A stretch of DNA of 20,350 bases. It comes from JBHHZM01 sp046758065. GTDB taxonomy: Bacteria; Pseudomonadota; Alphaproteobacteria; JAAXGF01. A program made the position numbers and the translations under genes. The notes beneath the pieces are model-generated. The model did no database searches, was not told where the DNA came from, and saw only the letters and a program-made list of their open reading frames with translations. Location of the stretch: the NCBI GenBank assembly GCA_046758065.1, contig JBHHZM010000054.1, positions 1 to 20,350 on the forward strand, read 5' to 3'. Positions 1-5,522 of this stretch are shown piece by piece; position 1 is the first letter of the stretch, and every line of letters starts with the position of its first letter.

Positions 1-705
1 ATCGACGTCTGGGGCGCCGACCACGGCGGCTACGTCAAGCGCATGAAGGCGGCGGTCACGGCGCTCTCCGACGGCAGGGTCGGGCTCGACGTCAAGCTCT
101 GCCAGCTCGTCAGGCTGCTGCGCGAAGGCGCGCCGGTGAAGATGTCGAAGCGCGCCGACAGCTTCGTCACCCTGCGCGAGGTGGTCGACGAGGTCGGCAA
201 GGACGTGGTGCGTTTCATCATGCTGACGCGCAAGAACGACGCGCCGCTCGATTTCGACCTCGTGCGCGTCAGCGAGCAGTCGAAGGACAACCCGGTTTTC
301 TACGTCCAGTACGCCCATGCGCGGGTGCGTTCGGTGCTGCGCAACGCCTGCGCCGAAATGCCGGGCCTCGACGTTGCGCCGACGGCGCTGGCTGCCGCGC
401 CGCTATCGCGCTTGACCGACGAGAACGAGCTTGCTTTGATCAAGCTGCTGGCAACCTGGCCGCGCCAGGTGGAGAGCGCCGCCGAATCGCACGAACCCCA
501 TCGCCTCGCTTTTTATCTGCACGAACTCGCGGCTGCCTTTCACGGCCTGTGGAACAAGGGGAAGGAGGATCCGCGCTTGCGTTTCATCGTCGCCGGCGAG
601 GAGGAGTTGACGCGTGCCCGCCTTGCGCTGGTCCAGGGCGTGGGGCAGGTGATCGCCTCGGGCCTCGGTATCTTCGGCGTCGAGCCGGTCGAGGAGATGC
701 GCTAG
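1..705 (+). CDS. argS: Arginyl-tRNA synthetase, C-terminal part (5' end outside window)
   Basis: Class I aminoacyl-tRNA synthetase that charges tRNA-Arg in the cytoplasm. Only the last 234 residues are present, and the frame is open from base 1. The opening residues (IDVWGADHGGYVKRMK) are the conserved class I segment that follows the Rossmann fold. A KMSKR signature loop lies at bases 139-153 (VKMSKRADSFVTL). The rest is helical and matches the DALR anticodon-binding domain, including the conserved HEPHRLAFYLHELAAAFH stretch and the NKGKEDPRLRF segment near the C-terminus. The stop codon at 703-705 directly abuts the ATG of the SPOR gene, so the two are almost certainly co-transcribed. No defect is seen in the visible part. 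The family is about 550-600 residues, so roughly 60% of the gene lies upstream. Confidence 0.96.
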   Translation: MDVWGADHGGYVKRMKAAVTALSDGRVGLDVKLCQLVRLLREGAPVKMSKRADSFVTLREVVDEVGKDVVRFIMLTRKNDAPLDFDLVRVSEQSKDNPVFYVQYAHARVRSVLRNACAEMPGLDVAPTALAAAPLSRLTDENELALIKLLATWPRQVESAAESHEPHRLAFYLHELAAAFHGLWNKGKEDPRLRFIVAGEEELTRARLALVQGVGQVIASGLGIFGVEPVEEMR

Positions 706-1479
706 ATGACGACCGATCCGGCCACCGAATCACCCGACGCGGAACGAGGCGCGGCAGCGCCGACGACGGGGCGGCGCAGGCTCGTTCTCGCCGCCTCGAT
801 GGTCGCCATCGCCGGGCTCGCCGCGCTCGGCGGCTACGTCTATTCGCGTATGACCCAGGACGCGGCCGGCGTCCCCGAGGTTCCGCTCGTTCAGGCCGAT
901 CCGAGCCCGACCAAGAAACGCCCGGCGGAGCCGGGCGGCATGAGCATCCCCAACCAGGACAAGCTGGTCTACGGGACGGTGAGCGAAGGCGAAGCCAAGG
1001 AGAAGATCGAACGCCTGCTGCCGCCGCCCGAGGAGCCGCTGCCGCCGCCCCAGCCGCCGGCCGAAGTTGCCGCGACGCCCGCCCCGCAACCGGCGCCCGC
1101 TCCGCAACCGGCGGCCACACCCGCGTCGCCGCCGTCCCCGGCGCCGAGTTCCGACGTGGCGGCCATCGTTCCGCCGCCCCAACCGGCGCAGCCGCCCGCA
1201 CCCCAACCGGCGCCGTCACCCGTCAGTGCGAAATACATGGTTCAGCTCGCGGCGTTTCGCAGCGCGGCCAACGCCAAGGGCGCATGGGCGCGGCTCGTCA
1301 AGACCAATCGCGACCTGCTCGGGCGTCTCGCGCCGGCGGTGCAGCGCGTCGATCTCGGCGCCGACAAGGGCATCTTCTATCGCTTGCGCACCGGCCCCTT
1401 TCAGGGTGAGGCGGCGGCCAAGAAGCTCTGTACCCGCCTCAAGGCGCGCAAGCTCGACTGTCTGGTGATCAAACCGTAA
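706..1479 (+). CDS. Membrane-anchored SPOR-domain protein
   Basis: 257-residue bitopic inner-membrane protein. Residues 1-25 are a short, hydrophilic, Arg-ending cytoplasmic tail. One membrane segment lies at about 26-46 (LVLAASMVAIAGLAALGGYVY). A proline/alanine-rich periplasmic linker runs from about 105 to 173. The SPOR fold is at about 176-257, beginning KYMVQLAAFRS and containing FYRLRTGPF. SPOR domains bind denuded septal peptidoglycan, so a role at the division site or in cell-wall maintenance is expected by family; nothing shows a specific partner. The ATG directly follows the argS stop. argS followed by a SPOR gene is common in Alphaproteobacteria. The next gene of the usual cluster, nagZ, is here separated by 444 bases. 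The proline-rich linker gives strong GC bias and long shadow frames, but the SPOR and membrane segments fix this frame. Confidence 0.93.
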   Translation: MTTDPATESPDAERGAAAPTTGRRRLVLAASMVAIAGLAALGGYVYSRMTQDAAGVPEVPLVQADPSPTKKRPAEPGGMSIPNQDKLVYGTVSEGEAKEKIERLLPPPEEPLPPPQPPAEVAATPAPQPAPAPQPAATPASPPSPAPSSDVAAIVPPPQPAQPPAPQPAPSPVSAKYMVQLAAFRSAANAKGAWARLVKTNRDLLGRLAPAVQRVDLGADKGIFYRLRTGPFQGEAAAKKLCTRLKARKLDCLVIKP

Positions 1480-1480
1480 C

Positions 1481-1494
1481 CCCCGCAAGCGGGG
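1481..1494. terminator. Compact GC hairpin between convergent genes
   Basis: CCCCGCAAGCGGGG is a perfect inverted repeat starting two bases after the SPOR stop codon. It can fold as a 5-bp CCCCG/CGGGG stem with a CAAG tetraloop. It lies between the SPOR gene and the candidate small minus-strand gene, so it could serve both as a transcription end. There is no U-tract on either side, so strong intrinsic termination is not shown. Confidence 0.4.
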
Positions 1495-1521
1495 CGGACG
1501 TGGCCCGCAGGCTCTTGATCG

Positions 1522-1644
1522 CTAACGTCGAACCGACTGGTTGATCAGGATCATGTGCTCGGAAATCCCCGCGCAGCAACGCTTCATCGCCCGGGCAAGC
1601 ACGCGCGGGACGTCATCGAGAAAACGGCGCAGGCGCGTCAGCAT
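1522..1644 (-). CDS. Small basic hypothetical protein (40 aa)
   Basis: I do not recognise this protein. Reading leftwards from the ATG at 1644-1642 to the TAG at 1524-1522 gives 40 residues beginning MLTRLRRFLDDVPRVLARAM and ending ILINQSVRR. It is strongly basic, with an amphipathic-looking N-terminal half and a CC pair at residues 23-24. Support for a real gene: a GGAG ribosome-binding sequence (complement of 1654-1657) sits nine bases before the ATG; about 77% of third codon positions are G or C, as expected for this genome; promoter-like boxes with a 17-base spacer lie just upstream (1680-1708); and a hairpin follows the stop. It converges on the SPOR gene. Against it: it is short, lacks a recognised domain, and could be a chance frame. 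A membrane- or nucleic-acid-binding microprotein is conceivable, but no function is claimed. Confidence 0.5.
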   Translation of the reverse strand: MLTRLRRFLDDVPRVLARAMKRCCAGISEHMILINQSVRR

Positions 1645-1679
1645 CGTTCGATTCTCCACACTCGTTAACCGTCGGACCA

Positions 1680-1708
1680 CGTATATCGGCCCGCGGCCGC
1701 GATGTAAG
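1680..1708 (-). promoter_or_regulatory. Promoter-like boxes for the 40-aa minus-strand gene
   Basis: On the minus strand, CTTACA (complement of 1703-1708; 4 of 6 matches to TTGACA) is followed after exactly 17 bases by TATACG (complement of 1680-1685; 4 of 6 to TATAAT). The predicted start would lie near 1673, about 30 bases before the ATG at 1644, leaving a short leader containing the GGAG site. Confidence 0.4.
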
Positions 1709-1738
1709 TGACTGGAATCACCGACGGAAGGTTAATTT

Positions 1739-1906
1739 GTGAACGATTCCTTTGGAGAGGAGGCGCCGACGCCGGCACCGGGAAAGGCGGTGGTACCCGC
1801 AACCGCGTTCTGGTTTAGTGGGGTGCCTCTCGGTTTTCCCCGGCAGACTAGGATGGCAGGACGGCATCGTAGATCGCACCGGATCCATTCTCATAACATA
1901 ATATAA
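1739..1906 (+). CDS. Doubtful small ORF (55 aa) upstream of nagZ
   Basis: The frame runs from a GTG at 1739 to a TAA at 1904-1906. GGAAGG (1726-1731) sits seven bases before the GTG and could act as a ribosome site. The product starts MNDSFGEEAPTPAPGKAV and is not recognised. The first half has plausible codon use for this genome (proline/alanine-rich, G/C third positions). The second half runs into the AT-rich block and becomes basic and histidine-rich (GRHRRSHRIHSHNII), which looks like non-coding read-through. It could be a gene start whose remainder was lost, or a chance frame. It ends 17 bases before the TTG start of nagZ. Confidence 0.22.
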   Translation: MNDSFGEEAPTPAPGKAVVPATAFWFSGVPLGFPRQTRMAGRHRRSHRIHSHNII

Positions 1907-1923
1907 AAATATGGCGTAATAGA
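1881..1923 (+). promoter_or_regulatory. AT-rich block, possible nagZ promoter
   Basis: This block is mostly A and T in an otherwise GC-rich window. It contains CATAAT (1897-1902) and TATAAA (1902-1907), each 5 of 6 to the -10 consensus. No convincing -35 box is found at 16-18 bases upstream. The position, 17-22 bases before the nagZ start, would give a very short leader. A promoter is plausible because nagZ is uncoupled from the upstream operon here. Confidence 0.3.
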
Positions 1924-2952
1924 TTGGTAAACCAGAATATATGTGACTCGGCTGCGGTCGTTTTCGGCTGCGCCGGAACCCGGCTCAGCGACGAAGAGCG
2001 TGATTTCTTCGCCGAAGTGCGGCCGCTGGGTTTCATCCTGTTCGCGCGCAACTGCGAGACGCCCGGTCAGGTGCGTGAGTTGATCGAATCACTGCGCCGG
2101 AGTGTCGGTCGCGCCGATGCGCCGGTGCTGATCGATCAGGAAGGTGGTCGCGTCGCCCGGCTCAAGCCGCCCCACTGGCGCGCCGCGCCGGCGGCGGCGC
2201 GTTTCGGCGAACTGGCGGCGCGCGATCCCGCGGCAGGACGCGAGGCGGCCCGGCTCAATGCCCGGCTGATCGCCGCCGAACTCGACGATCTCGGAATCAC
2301 GATCGACTGCGCGCCGCTGCTCGACGTGCCGGCGCCGGGCGCTCACGACGTGATCGGCGATCGCGCCTTTTCGGACGATTCCGACGTCGTTACGACGCTC
2401 GGCGGCGAGGTGGTGGGCGCGATGCTCGCCGGCGGCGTCCTGCCGGTTATCAAGCACATGCCGGGTCACGGCCGCGCCCGCGCCGACAGTCACGATGCGC
2501 TGCCGCGCGTGGCGGCCCCGATCGAGGCGCTGCGCGCGCGCGATTTCGTTCCCTTCCGGGCGCTGCGTGGAACCCCTTGGGGGATGACCGCGCACGTGGT
2601 CTTCGAGGCGATCGATGATGCTCCGGCGACCGTCTCGCGGCGTGTCATCGGCGCGGTGATCCGCGGCGAGATCGGCTTCGACGGCGTGCTGGCGAGCGAC
2701 GACCTGTCGATGGCGGCTCTGAGCGGCGACCTCGACGCGCGCGCCGCGGCGGCGCTCGCGGCCGGCTGCGACGTCGTGCTCCACTGCAACGGTCGGTTCG
2801 AAGAGATGCGCGCGGTGGCCGCCGGGGTACGTCCGCTCGACGAGGCCGCACAGGCGCGCCTCGCCAAAGCCGCCGTCATGCGCCGCCCGCCCGAGCCCTT
2901 CGACCGCGCCGCCGCGCTAGCGCGGCTTGACGCCCTGCTCGCGGCCCTGTAA
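1924..2952 (+). CDS. nagZ: Beta-N-acetylhexosaminidase (NagZ, glycoside hydrolase family 3)
   Basis: Cytoplasmic glycosidase of cell-wall recycling that removes GlcNAc from GlcNAc-anhydromuropeptides. It has 342 residues, normal for the family, and no signal peptide. Visible signatures are FGCAGTRLSDEERDFF near the N-terminus, DQEGGRVARLKPPHW, the mobile catalytic loop KHMPGHGRARADSH at 177-190 with the NagZ Asp/His pair (D188, H190), and SDDLSM at 258-263 carrying the nucleophile aspartate. Recognisable homology begins at about residue 9. The only in-frame start that includes it is the TTG at 1924. There is no good Shine-Dalgarno sequence before it, and the region is AT-rich. The ATG at 1941 and GTG at 1943 are out of frame. 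The stop is followed after ten bases by the GTG of the M50 peptidase gene. Confidence 0.95.
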   Translation: MVNQNICDSAAVVFGCAGTRLSDEERDFFAEVRPLGFILFARNCETPGQVRELIESLRRSVGRADAPVLIDQEGGRVARLKPPHWRAAPAAARFGELAARDPAAGREAARLNARLIAAELDDLGITIDCAPLLDVPAPGAHDVIGDRAFSDDSDVVTTLGGEVVGAMLAGGVLPVIKHMPGHGRARADSHDALPRVAAPIEALRARDFVPFRALRGTPWGMTAHVVFEAIDDAPATVSRRVIGAVIRGEIGFDGVLASDDLSMAALSGDLDARAAAALAAGCDVVLHCNGRFEEMRAVAAGVRPLDEAAQARLAKAAVMRRPPEPFDRAAALARLDALLAAL

Positions 2953-2962
2953 GGGACGCGGC

Positions 2963-3670
2963 GTGTCGGTTCAGGGTGTTTTGTCCTTTCTCTACGGCGT
3001 CTCGGTATGGGTGCTCCCGGTGCTCATCGCCATCACCTTCCACGAGGCGGCGCACGGCTGGGTCGCCGACCGCCTGGGCGACGACACGGCGCGCCGCCTG
3101 GGGCGCGTTACCTTCAACCCCCTGCGTCACGTCGATCGCGTCGGAACGGTGCTGCTGCCGGGGCTTCTGCTGCTCTTTCGCCTGTTGGGCGCTTCGACCT
3201 TCGTCTTCGGCTATGCCAAGCCGGTGCCGGTCAACTTCGCCCGGCTGCGCCGGCCCAAGCGCGACATGGTGTGGGTCGCGCTCGCCGGTCCGGCGACCAA
3301 TCTGCTGCTTGCCGTCGTTTCGGCGCTGGCGATGCACGCGACGTCGTATTTTTCGTCGCGGTTCGGCGGTTGGCTCGACGACAACCTCGCGCACTCGGTG
3401 CTCATCAACGTTGTGCTCGCGGTGTTCAACATGCTGCCGCTGCCGCCGCTCGACGGCGGGCGCGTGCTCACGGGGCTGCTGCCGCGACCGCTCGCTTACC
3501 GCTTTGCGCGGATCGAGCGTTACGGCATGTTCATCCTGATCGGCTTCCTGTTTCTCCTGCCGCTGGTCGGGACGCAGCTCGGGGTCGATTTAAACTTGTT
3601 TGTCTGGTTGCTGGGACCGCCGGTCGATATGCTGTTGCAGTTCATCGTCGTGGTCACGGGGCACGGTTGA
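2963..3670 (+). CDS. Site-2 protease family (M50) membrane metallopeptidase
   Basis: 235-residue polytopic membrane protein. A zinc-binding HEAAH motif is at residues 27-31, inside the first membrane segment (VLPVLIAITFHEAAHGW). The second M50 signature, NMLPLPPLDGGR, supplies the third metal ligand aspartate in a later helix. About five or six hydrophobic segments are visible, so proteolysis would occur within the membrane. The substrate is unknown; members of this compact YwhC-like group are widespread and mostly uncharacterised. I chose the GTG at 2963, preceded by AAGGGA with six bases of spacing. A TTG at 2927 in the same frame would overlap the nagZ end and adds a tail without homology. 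The next gene, scpA, starts seven bases after the stop, so it is part of the nagZ-scpAB transcription unit. Confidence 0.92.
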   Translation: MSVQGVLSFLYGVSVWVLPVLIAITFHEAAHGWVADRLGDDTARRLGRVTFNPLRHVDRVGTVLLPGLLLLFRLLGASTFVFGYAKPVPVNFARLRRPKRDMVWVALAGPATNLLLAVVSALAMHATSYFSSRFGGWLDDNLAHSVLINVVLAVFNMLPLPPLDGGRVLTGLLPRPLAYRFARIERYGMFILIGFLFLLPLVGTQLGVDLNLFVWLLGPPVDMLLQFIVVVTGHG

Positions 3671-3677
3671 GGCGGAG

Positions 3678-4472
3678 ATGAGCGAACAGAGTTTCGAGGC
3701 GGACGAGGCGCGCGGCGGCGCCCGCTGGGACGCGGTCGAGGGGCGCCTCGTCGTCGACCTCGACGGTTACGAAGGGCCACTCGACGTGCTGCTCTCGCTG
3801 GCCCGCGAGCAGAAGGTCGACCTGGCGCGCATCTCGATCCTCGATCTCGCCGACCAGTACATCTCCTTCATCGAACGGGCACACGAGCTGCGTCTCGAAA
3901 TCGCCGCCGACTACCTGGTGATGGCCGCCTGGCTCGCTTACCTCAAGTCGCGGCTGCTACTGCCCGAACCGGGCGCCGAGGACGAGCCCACCGCCGAGGA
4001 GATGGCCTCGGCGCTCGCCTTCCAGCTTCGCCGGCTCGAAGCCATGCGCGAAGCCGGTGCCAGGCTGATGGCCCGTCCGCTCTTGGGTCGCGACGTCTTC
4101 GCCCGCGGCGCGCCCGAAGGCGTTCCGGTGATCGAGCACAAGGTCTTCGACTTGGGCTACTACGATCTCCTGAAGGCCTACGCCGACCACCGGCAGCGGA
4201 CGAGCGTCGAGAATCTCAGGCTCGATCCCGTGCGGCTGCATACCATGGATCAGGCGATGCATCGTCTCGAGCATATGCTGGGCGGCATGAAAGAGTGGAC
4301 GACGCTGATGAGCTTCCTGCCGCCCGGGCTCGCCGACAGCCTGATCTGCCGCTCGGCGGCCGCCGCGACTTTCGCCGCGTGCCTCGAACTCACCCGTCAA
4401 GGCCGGATCGAACTGCGCCAGTCGGGCGCTTTCTCGCCGGTTTATCTGCGCGCTTCGGGAGGCAAGCGATGA
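3678..4472 (+). CDS. scpA: Segregation and condensation protein A
   Basis: Kleisin subunit of the SMC-ScpA-ScpB condensin that compacts and segregates the nucleoid. It has 264 residues. After a short, variable, acidic N-terminus comes the family hallmark YEGPLDVLLSLAREQKVDLA at 31-50, then the SMC-neck-binding helices (ISILDLADQYISF) and the LKSRLLLPEP segment. The C-terminal winged helix, which binds the SMC head, ends TRQGRIELRQSGAFSPVYL. The ATG at 3678 follows GAGGCGGAG. The frame is open further upstream to 3600, but that part overlaps the peptidase gene and is Ser/Cys-rich junk. The stop TGA overlaps the scpB ATG in an ATGA junction. No smc gene lies in the window. Confidence 0.96.
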   Translation: MSEQSFEADEARGGARWDAVEGRLVVDLDGYEGPLDVLLSLAREQKVDLARISILDLADQYISFIERAHELRLEIAADYLVMAAWLAYLKSRLLLPEPGAEDEPTAEEMASALAFQLRRLEAMREAGARLMARPLLGRDVFARGAPEGVPVIEHKVFDLGYYDLLKAYADHRQRTSVENLRLDPVRLHTMDQAMHRLEHMLGGMKEWTTLMSFLPPGLADSLICRSAAAATFAACLELTRQGRIELRQSGAFSPVYLRASGGKR

Positions 4473-5122
4473 GCGAGGGGACGAACGATTTGCGCCTGCT
4501 CGAGGCTTTGCTGTTCGCTGCGAGCGGCCCGCTGGACGAGGCGGCGCTGGCGGAGCGCCTGCCCGACGGCGCCGACGTTGCGGGCCTGCTTTCGCGGCTC
4601 GAAGAGGACTATGCCGGGCGGGGCGTCAACCTGGTGCGCGTGGCCGGCAAATGGACCCTGCGTACCGCCGAGGATCTCTCCCCCTATCTGCGCCGCCATG
4701 TCGAAGTCCAGCGCAAGCTGTCGCGCGCCGCGGTCGAGACCCTGGCGATCATCGCCTATCACCAACCGGTCACGCGCGCCGAGATCGAGGAGATGCGCGG
4801 CGTCGGCATCAGCCGCGGCACCCTCGACATTCTCATGGAGGCGGGCTGGATTCGCCCGAAGGGCCGCCGCCGCACCCCCGGGCGGCCGGCGACCTGGGTC
4901 ACCACCGACGCGTTCCTTGCGCATTTCGGTCTCGATTCGCTCGACGATCTGCCGGGCGTCGGCGAGTTGCGCGCGGCCGGCCTGCTCGAAACCGGGCGCA
5001 CCGCGTTCGATCCCGCGCTCGATGAGCGCGCAACCGGGGAAAACGGAGACACGCGCGCCGGGACGCCCGAGGAGGAGGCGGCGGCGGACGGCGCCTCCCG
5101 GACCTCGGTCCGCAGTTCGTAG
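4469..5122 (+). CDS. scpB: Segregation and condensation protein B
   Basis: Partner of ScpA, forming a dimer that bridges the kleisin and regulates SMC. It has 217 residues. Two winged-helix domains are visible: about 6-75 (LRLLEALLFAASGPLDEAAL) and about 84-160, with the conserved TLAIIAYHQPVTRAEIEEMRG at 91-111 and the GRPATWVTT wing at 138-146. A short conserved LDDLPG segment follows. The final 45 residues are a low-complexity acidic, Glu/Ala-rich tail without homology, typical of alphaproteobacterial ScpB. The ATG at 4469 overlaps the scpA stop by four bases, implying translational coupling. It is the last gene of its cluster before a 400-base regulatory gap. No clear terminator hairpin is seen after the stop. 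Confidence 0.96.
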   Translation: MSEGTNDLRLLEALLFAASGPLDEAALAERLPDGADVAGLLSRLEEDYAGRGVNLVRVAGKWTLRTAEDLSPYLRRHVEVQRKLSRAAVETLAIIAYHQPVTRAEIEEMRGVGISRGTLDILMEAGWIRPKGRRRTPGRPATWVTTDAFLAHFGLDSLDDLPGVGELRAAGLLETGRTAFDPALDERATGENGDTRAGTPEEEAAADGASRTSVRSS

Positions 5123-5164
5123 TCGCCCCCGATATCCCGCCAAAACGACAAACACATCAATTTG

Positions 5165-5215
5165 TTAAGAATGATTCGCAAAAATCTTGTGAATATTCAG
5201 GCTACCGGTTAGCCT
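5165..5215 (+). promoter_or_regulatory. Probable promoter region of the iron operon with a second Fur-like element
   Basis: The segment is AT-rich relative to its surroundings. It includes GAATGATTC at 5169-5177 within TTAAGAATGATTCGCAAAA, which has about 11 of 19 matches to the classical Fur consensus on the reverse complement, and GAATATTC at 5191-5198. A weak promoter pair can be drawn: TTGTGA (5187-5192), 17 bases, TAGCCT (5210-5215), with 4 and 3 matches to consensus. The location suits an iron-repressed promoter, but the exact boxes are uncertain. Confidence 0.35.
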
Positions 5216-5231
5216 AGCTGGACATGGTAGA

Positions 5232-5250
5232 GAGAATGCCACTCATTCTC
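5232..5250 (+). promoter_or_regulatory. Fur-type operator palindrome
   Basis: GAGAATGCCACTCATTCTC is a perfect 7-bp inverted repeat around a 5-base centre, total 19 bp. It matches the classical Fur box GATAATGATAATCATTATC at 14 of 19 positions, with the spacing of the two half-sites preserved. It lies 273 bases before the GTG of a ferric iron permease, which is the expected target class. Fur, or another iron-responsive regulator such as Irr in alphaproteobacteria, would be the likely binder; which one acts here is inference. Confidence 0.68.
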
Positions 5251-5280
5251 AGTCGCCCACTCCCGAATCCGGGCGTTGAA

Positions 5281-5406
5281 ATCGTCCGGCGGCATGTGCC
5301 GGATCGGGATCCGGTCGCCGGGGCCGTCCGGCGGCGCGCACCGGTGTTGGACCCGATGGCTGCGATCGTCCGGCGACACGCATCGGGCAATGCCTGGCGT
5401 CCTGTG
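5281..5406. repeat. Three degenerate 42-bp tandem repeat units
   Basis: The core cgtccggcgRc occurs at 5283, 5325 and 5367, exactly 42 bases apart each time. Units are about 5281-5322, 5323-5364 and 5365-5406. Units 1 and 2 match at about 27 of 42 positions; unit 3 keeps mainly the first 22 bases. Because 42 is a multiple of three, each strand reads a 14-residue repeat: on plus, VRRH/RRA then DPVA/DPMA; on minus, R-C/H-x-P-P-D-D-x3-R. It sits between the Fur-type site and the permease start, so it would be in the mRNA leader. Confidence 0.6.
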
Positions 5407-5522
5407 CCACCTGTTGCGACGGCGGCGGGACAATGCACCCGGACGTCGGCGGGCGGGGGAGAGCGCCGTCATGCGCCGCCGTCGGTCGCGCATGTGGGTG
5501 TGGGTTCGGGGGAATAACGGAC

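Larger units (their letters stand above)
1480..1923. other. Long gap between SPOR gene and nagZ
   Basis: This 444-base stretch holds no gene that I recognise by family. From left to right it contains a compact GC hairpin (1481-1494), a likely small minus-strand gene of 40 codons (1522-1644) with its own ribosome site and promoter-like boxes (1680-1708), a doubtful GTG-started plus-strand ORF of 55 codons (1739-1906), and a conspicuously AT-rich block from about 1885 to 1945 running into the start of nagZ. The AT-rich block differs strongly from the rest of the window. No inverted terminal repeats or transposase remnant was seen. Confidence 0.7.
5123..5522. other. Regulatory gap upstream of the iron transport genes
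   Basis: A 400-base stretch between scpB and the iron permease. It holds an AT-rich segment (about 5150-5200) with short GAATGATTC and GAATATTC palindromes, a 19-bp Fur-type palindrome (5232-5250), and three degenerate 42-bp tandem units (5281-5406). Both strands carry open frames through the repeat: 97 codons on plus (5224-5517) and up to 110 codons on minus (5209-5541). Neither resembles a known protein to me and neither has a good ribosome site, so I do not call either as a gene. Confidence 0.7.

Noticed and set aside
5224..5517. 97-residue plus-strand ORF in the iron leader as a called gene
   Set aside because: It has no ribosome site, its first codons coincide with the Fur-type palindrome, and the product resembles nothing I know. 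Kept only as a hypothesis under the repeat finding.
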